A stretch of 64,000 bases of DNA from Salinispora vitiensis (GTDB lineage Bacteria; Actinomycetota; Actinomycetes; Mycobacteriales; Micromonosporaceae), in assembly GCF_000378825.1 (NCBI RefSeq), contig NZ_KB900388.1:1053947-1117946 (forward strand), in the 5' to 3' direction. Position 1 is the stretch's first letter; the number at the start of each line of letters is the position of its first letter. Below, one piece after another: positions 59,461-64,000 of the stretch. The translations under genes were made by a program, and so were the position numbers. The notes beneath the pieces are model-generated. The model saw only the letters and a list, made by a program, of their open reading frames with translations, was not told the origin of the DNA and did not search any database.

Positions 59461-60317
59461 GGCCGGTTCCGTCCTGTCTGGTCATCGTGGTGGAAAAATC
59501 GGCGCTGGGCTAATCCGAAGACCAGCACGGCGGGGCCGGTTGCCAGGACCGCCCCGGCCAGGAACACCGGGAAGTTCGTCGGGTCCAGCACCGACAGCGA
59601 GCGCAGCGCCAAGGGCAGGGTGAACAGGTCACGGTCGTACACGTAGATCAGTGGATCGAGGAAGTTCGACCAGGTGAACACGAAGGTCAGGGCGGTGATC
59701 GCGGCGGTGACCGGACGCACCATCGGGAGTGCGACGCGCCACCAGATGCCCATCGGCGTCATGTCCTCCACCAGACAGGCGTCGTAGAGGTCCCGCGGCA
59801 ACGCCCGGAAGGCCAGGTAGTAGACCAGGACGTAGAGCGGGGAGGTGCCCAACAGCGCCGGAGCGATCAAGGGCACCAGCGTATCGGTCAGCCCGAGCAC
59901 GCGGAAGATCGCGAACCGGGGTACCAGCAGTGCGGTGGCCGGCACCATCAGGGCTACCAGGGAGGCCATGACGACGAGCGCGGCCCGCCGGGGTGCGAGC
60001 CGGGCCAGCGCGAAGCCGGCCAGCGCGGCGACCAGCACACTCAGCGGCACGGCGACGACCGCGACCAGCAGCGAGTTGAGTGCGGCCCGCAGCACCCCGC
60101 CGACCGCCAGGGCCTGCCGGTAGCCGGCGGTGGAGACGGGGTCGGGGATCAACTGCGGGGTGGGGGACGGTGGCAGGCCGGGCTCGGTGAGCGAGCCCGA
60201 AACCAGTAGCAGGAGCGGCGGGACGAAGACGAGCAGGACGAAGAGCGAGCCCAGTGCGCGCCAGATCCGGCCGATCTGCCCGGACAGCGGTGGGGGGCCG
60301 CTGGCGCGGCCCCCCAC
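59457..60317 (-). CDS. Sugar ABC transporter permease (MalG/UgpE type)
   Basis: A 286-residue permease with six helices. The EAA loop is YDACLVEDMTPMGIWWRVALPMVRP near residue 187, and the end (FTLPLALRSLSVLDPTNFPV) carries the typical MalG C-terminus before a basic tail. It is the first gene of the overlapping transporter operon and lies 25 bases after the propeller gene, so it is probably on the same transcript. Confidence 0.93.
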   Translation of the reverse strand: MGGRASGPPPLSGQIGRIWRALGSLFVLLVFVPPLLLLVSGSLTEPGLPPSPTPQLIPDPVSTAGYRQALAVGGVLRAALNSLLVAVVAVPLSVLVAALAGFALARLAPRRAALVVMASLVALMVPATALLVPRFAIFRVLGLTDTLVPLIAPALLGTSPLYVLVYYLAFRALPRDLYDACLVEDMTPMGIWWRVALPMVRPVTAAITALTFVFTWSNFLDPLIYVYDRDLFTLPLALRSLSVLDPTNFPVFLAGAVLATGPAVLVFGLAQRRFFHHDDQTGRNRP

Positions 60318-60342
60318 CCGGTTGGTGGTGTGAATAGTCGAC

Positions 60343-63138
60343 CTACTTCAGGTTGAGCTGCCAGGCGCCGAGGCCGTGCGAGGCCGCGTAGAGGACCCGC
60401 TCGCCCGGCACGATGGTGAGCCCGGCGACCTCCACATTCGGCATGCCACCGCCGGCCTTGGTCCAGCTGGTCCGCCCGTCGGCCAGCCGCAACACGCCGA
60501 AGTCGGTCGAGGCGTACAGGTCACCGGTGACGTCGTCCCGAACCAGGTCGGTGATCGGCTGATCACCGAAGTCGTACGAGCGGTCGGTCCAGGTCGCCGT
60601 CGTGCCGGCGGTCGTCACCTCGAAGGCGTGCCCGAGCGTCTCCGGCGTGTTCGAGTTGAAGCCGCTGTAGGAGACCCATGCCCGGTTCGGGTCAGCCGGG
60701 TCGATGTGGACACTGGTGACGAAGCGGTTCGGAGTCTCCGAGTTGTCGATCCGGGTCCAGGTCACCTCGGCGGCCGACTCGGCGTCAACGTTGTGGCTGA
60801 CGAAGACCCGACCGGTGCTGGTGGCCGCGTAGGCGGTGGCGGAGTCGGTGTCGACCCGCTGAACCACCGAGACCGCGCCGCCGGCCCGGTCCCCCCACGC
60901 CCCGTCGGTGAGCGGCGTGGAACCCAGCTCCTCCCAGTCCCCGCACTGCTCCTCGAAGGTGCCGGTCCAGGTGTTGCAGATCCGGTTGGCCTCCTCGATG
61001 CTGCGGTCGCCCAGACCGAAGGTCTTCGTCCGGTACACCGAGCGACCGGTGCCGGCGAACATCGTGCCGCTGACCACCGGGTCGCTGATCACCGGCGCGT
61101 AGAAGAGGGTGCCGGGCTGGCCGTAGATCGGATCCGCGGTCCAGATCCACTCGGCGATGTCGCCGCCGGCGAAGTTCACCTCCGGTGACGCGTCGAAGAA
61201 GGTGTGGAAGCGGAACTCGGGCTTGCCGACGTCGAAGCCGGAGGCGCCGCCGTCACCGATCATCGTGTTCGACCAGCGCCGCCGCTCGCCGTTGTTCTCC
61301 CAGGTCCCGTTGTCCTGGGTGCCGCCCTGCAGCAGGTTCACGTCGTGCGGGCTGACCGACAGGCTGATGAACTGCAGCGTGTTCATGCCCTTGTTGACGC
61401 TCTCCAGCTTGCTCGGAATCCGGGAGAGCATCTGCTTGCAGCGATCCTGCTGGGCCGCCGTGGTCAGGTTCCGGTCCGGGTTGTCACACCAGGAGGATCG
61501 ATCGACGAATTCCCCGCTGGAGCGCATGATCCCGCCGTCGTTGGCCTCGAAGAACTGATACGGGTCCCGCGGGTGGGTCACGATCGCGTGCTGGTCCGGG
61601 TGCAGACCGTTCGGGTGCAGCTCGTCGGTGCCGTCGAAGGTCATGTCGGTGCCGCTGACCCCGGCGTCGGTGGAGAGGACGACGGCCCGCTTGTGCGCGA
61701 CCGTCTCACCGTAGACGTAGGAGCCACCGGTGTAGACGATGTCCGGATGCCCCGGCGGGGTGTGCACGAACATGTCGTACCAGCACTGGCCGGTGCACTG
61801 GTTGTAGGTGGCGTACCCCGGGTCTGCCGGGTTCGAGCTACTCAGGTCGGTGAACGTGGGGGTTCCGCCGGCCACGTCGTCGCTGCGCAGCAACCGCGAG
61901 TACGGGTTACCGAAGTTGCCCTCGTAGACGTACATCCGGGTCTTGCCGTTGGGCAGGGCGGTGACGTCGATGGCGGCCCGGGTCTGGAACAGGTCCGGGT
62001 TGAGCGACGGCTTGATCTGCGTCCAGCTGGCTCCGGCGTCCGGGGAGCGCCAGACACCGCGGGCGTACGACGACGCGTACACGATGTCGGAGTTCTCCGG
62101 GTCGAGCTTGACGTAGCGGACGCCACGCGGCGAGCAGATCGCGTTGTTGTCGAACTCCTCGGCGTCGCCGGTGCAGTCGGTGGCGGCGGCCGAACCGTTG
62201 TGGATGAAGTTCCAGTTCTCGCCACCGTCGGTGGTCTTGTAGAGGCCCCACTTCTCGGCGTCGGGCACCGGTCGGGTCACGCCCGTGCAGCAGGCGCTGG
62301 ACATGCCGCGCAGCGCGGTGGTGGTGGCGACGTAGATGGTCTTGGGGTCGTCCGGCTCGATGGTGATCTCGGCGATGCCCTTGCCGGCGAGTACCTCCTT
62401 ACCGAGCGGGCCCTGCCAGGTCAGTCCGCCGTTGGTGGACCGGTAGAGACCGACGCCGGCGACACATCCGGAGCCGCAGATGTTGGCCTCACCGGTACCG
62501 ACGTAGATGGTGAGCCCGTGCCGGTCGTTGCGGTCGATCTTGACCGAGCCGGCCGCGTTGATGCCGAGCGGCCCACCCAGGTAGAACCACTTCGGCTCGG
62601 CGGCGAGGATGTTGAGCGTGCCCCAGACGCCACCACCGGCGGGCGTGGCGTACGCCCGGCAGAGCCACCGGTTGCAGTCGGGGCTGATGTCGAGGGAGGT
62701 CACCCGGCCACCGGCGACGTACTCGTTGGGAACGTAGTTGAAGGCGTTGCGGTACTCGGTGAACGGGTAAACCGCCTCGCTCGGCCCGACGTTGGTCCAC
62801 CGTTGGCCGCCCCGGAACCGGCGCTCCGCCGCTGCGAAGTCCGCCTTCGCGCGGTCGACCTCGGCGAGGCTCACCTCGTTGGCCGGGTAGGCCCGCTTGA
62901 GGAACTCCTGCTGCGCGGCGCCGCCCGGGCCGTCCAGCGACATGCCGTCGTTGCCCGGTATTGACCGGCGCATCTGCTCCAGGTGGGCCCCGAGGGCGTT
63001 CGGTAACTCGCCGTCCCCGGTCGCCGCGGCGGCGGCCGGCACTTCGGTGCCGGCAAGGTGGATTCCGGCAACACCCGTCGTCGCGGCGAGGGCAACGATC
63101 GCTAGTCCGGCGAGTAGCTGGCGACGTCTGCGCTTCAC
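60343..63138 (-). CDS. Large secreted Asp-box/sortilin-like beta-propeller protein
   Basis: A 931-residue exported protein. The signal peptide is VKRRRRQLLAGLAIVALAAT, ending near AAAAATG at residue 38. After a helical lead-in (about 40-110) come blade repeats with Asp-boxes such as RSTNGGLTWQG, KTTDGGENWNF and RSPDAGASWTQI, and strings like GGRVTSLDISPD, characteristic of BNR/sortilin and GH74-type propellers. No GH74 catalytic pair could be assigned, so enzyme activity is open; it may bind or cleave glycans. The GTG at 63138 has GGGAGG 6 bases upstream. It stands just upstream of a sugar ABC transporter, which suggests it feeds that importer. Confidence 0.8.
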   Translation of the reverse strand: MKRRRRQLLAGLAIVALAATTGVAGIHLAGTEVPAAAAATGDGELPNALGAHLEQMRRSIPGNDGMSLDGPGGAAQQEFLKRAYPANEVSLAEVDRAKADFAAAERRFRGGQRWTNVGPSEAVYPFTEYRNAFNYVPNEYVAGGRVTSLDISPDCNRWLCRAYATPAGGGVWGTLNILAAEPKWFYLGGPLGINAAGSVKIDRNDRHGLTIYVGTGEANICGSGCVAGVGLYRSTNGGLTWQGPLGKEVLAGKGIAEITIEPDDPKTIYVATTTALRGMSSACCTGVTRPVPDAEKWGLYKTTDGGENWNFIHNGSAAATDCTGDAEEFDNNAICSPRGVRYVKLDPENSDIVYASSYARGVWRSPDAGASWTQIKPSLNPDLFQTRAAIDVTALPNGKTRMYVYEGNFGNPYSRLLRSDDVAGGTPTFTDLSSSNPADPGYATYNQCTGQCWYDMFVHTPPGHPDIVYTGGSYVYGETVAHKRAVVLSTDAGVSGTDMTFDGTDELHPNGLHPDQHAIVTHPRDPYQFFEANDGGIMRSSGEFVDRSSWCDNPDRNLTTAAQQDRCKQMLSRIPSKLESVNKGMNTLQFISLSVSPHDVNLLQGGTQDNGTWENNGERRRWSNTMIGDGGASGFDVGKPEFRFHTFFDASPEVNFAGGDIAEWIWTADPIYGQPGTLFYAPVISDPVVSGTMFAGTGRSVYRTKTFGLGDRSIEEANRICNTWTGTFEEQCGDWEELGSTPLTDGAWGDRAGGAVSVVQRVDTDSATAYAATSTGRVFVSHNVDAESAAEVTWTRIDNSETPNRFVTSVHIDPADPNRAWVSYSGFNSNTPETLGHAFEVTTAGTTATWTDRSYDFGDQPITDLVRDDVTGDLYASTDFGVLRLADGRTSWTKAGGGMPNVEVAGLTIVPGERVLYAASHGLGAWQLNLK

Positions 63139-63259
63139 AAGGTTCCTCCCGAAGAAGGCGTCGCCGCAGCGCGGCCTCCGGGATTGGCAACCGTCACTGG
63201 CAGCGTCCATCCAGGAGGATGTCAGAGGAGACGCGGCAGGCACAATCCCCTGCCGCAAC

Positions 63260-64000
63260 TCAGTCGACGAATCTGGGTGAACCCTGGTCCCAGCGGAAGG
63301 TGCGGACCGCCAGCCACACCACCACGGCCGTGGTGGCGAGCACCACCAGGATCGAGAGCCACACCGGGTGCTGGGGTGAGCCGTCCGGCATCTGGGTGAG
63401 CATGAGGTCCGCGAAGAAGGTACTCGGGAGCAGACCCAGGGTGGTACGGACGGCGTCCGGCAAAAGCTCCATGGGGAAGGCGAGGCCGCTGAGGAAGAGG
63501 GCGGAGAGCTGGACCAGCGTGCCCACGTTGGTGGCGGCGTCCGGCGAGGCCAGGCGGCCGCCGATGAGGTAGCCGACGCCGCCGAACATGGCCAGGCCCA
63601 GGAGGGCGATGCCGAACAGCGCGGGCAGCCGGGCTGGTTCCACTTTGCCCAAGCCGCCGGCCACCGCGAGCAGGGCGACCGTCTGGGCGGTCACCATGAG
63701 GACCCGCGGGAACATGTGGGTGCGGATGAGACGGGCTCGACCCACGGGGGTGGTGCCTAGGAGGCGCAGGGTCCCGTTGGTCCGCAGGGTGGCCAGCGGG
63801 CCAGCCGTGACGGTGAGCGCGGAGCTGGTGACGGCCAGGAAGATGGCCATCGGGATGACCAGCTGGATGAAGTCCGGGGCGCCGCTCTCCGGTGGGACGA
63901 CCGCGCCGATGCCGAGAAAGATGGCCAGCATTCCGAAGGGGAAGAAGAGCGCGAAGTAGAAGTACCGGGGCTCGCGGAGGAGTTCGCGGGCGTGGAGCAT
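63260..64000 (-). CDS. ABC-2 type transporter permease, possibly incomplete at window edge
   Basis: A 246-residue membrane protein with about six helices: YFYFALFFPFGMLAIFLGIG, FIQLVIPMAIFLAVTSSALT, LATLRTNGTLRLLGTTPVGR (the conserved ABC-2 coupling region), VTAQTVALLAVAGGL and VQLSALFLSGLAFPMELLPD. The family pairs with an ATPase to export drugs, lipids or polysaccharides. The ATG at 64000 is the last codon in view, so an earlier start or a partner ATPase may lie beyond the window. It precedes the propeller gene on the same strand with a 120-base gap. Confidence 0.85.
   Translation of the reverse strand: MLHARELLREPRYFYFALFFPFGMLAIFLGIGAVVPPESGAPDFIQLVIPMAIFLAVTSSALTVTAGPLATLRTNGTLRLLGTTPVGRARLIRTHMFPRVLMVTAQTVALLAVAGGLGKVEPARLPALFGIALLGLAMFGGVGYLIGGRLASPDAATNVGTLVQLSALFLSGLAFPMELLPDAVRTTLGLLPSTFFADLMLTQMPDGSPQHPVWLSILVVLATTAVVVWLAVRTFRWDQGSPRFVD

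Overview
The window is very GC-rich, uses GTG/TTG starts freely, and carries families typical of filamentous actinobacteria: an AfsR/SARP regulator, DUF5999, DUF881, a GarA-type FHA protein, an Eis-like acetyltransferase and an F420 ligase paralogue. Gene content and order fit Micromonosporaceae (Micromonospora or Salinispora). That placement is an inference from family content; no marker gene was compared.

1-9.3 kb is chromosomal housekeeping and accessory sequence: the tail of a membrane protein, an AfsR-type regulator, a small membrane protein behind a clear promoter/operator, an EEP-family hydrolase, peptide deformylase, a secreted beta-helix repeat protein, a DinB-family protein, a PabB-like chorismate enzyme and a DUF5999 protein. 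9.4-19.5 kb is a conserved block on the minus strand that matches the mycobacterial Rv1822-Rv1832 order: pgsA-like, DUF881, sbp, DUF881, gcvH, garA, an ftsR-like MerR gene, a DUF151 nuclease, a second MerR gene and gcvP. A Sir2 deacetylase gene sits before gcvP, and gcvP has a glycine riboswitch leader. Several of these genes overlap by ATGA or GTGA and are probably co-translated.

19.8-36.7 kb holds stress and metabolic genes: a tandem universal stress protein, a HhH endonuclease-like protein, a geranylgeranyl-reductase-type flavoprotein, two MFS exporters, a Tat-exported PhoD phosphatase, a secreted lysozyme-like protein, an SDR/Baeyer-Villiger monooxygenase pair, an archease/RtcB RNA-ligation pair and a CofE-like ligase.

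36.8-56.1 kb is a decaying accessory region. It has frameshifted pentapeptide-repeat and trmO genes, a TetR/DUF4267 pair with three operator-like palindromes, and a ydcF gene split by about 4 kb of nested insertion sequences. Those are one intact IS256-family element, two identical ISKra4 tail fragments and an ISAs1 fragment. They enclose a TPR gene and a small-peptide gene whose start region is directly repeated. Beyond lie an MmpL exporter facing a two-component system, an Eis-like acetyltransferase, IS630 and Tn3 remnants, a PP2C-like protein, and a tyrosine-recombinase fragment running into the 3' half of a tRNA-Lys gene, which looks like an attachment-site scar.

56.1-64 kb carries a sugar ABC transporter operon (permease, lipoprotein, ATPase, permease, all overlapping) behind a large secreted Asp-box/sortilin-like beta-propeller protein, then an ABC-2 permease that reaches the window edge. 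Positions of motifs and repeats were read by eye; family calls come from recognised motifs and were not confirmed by database search.
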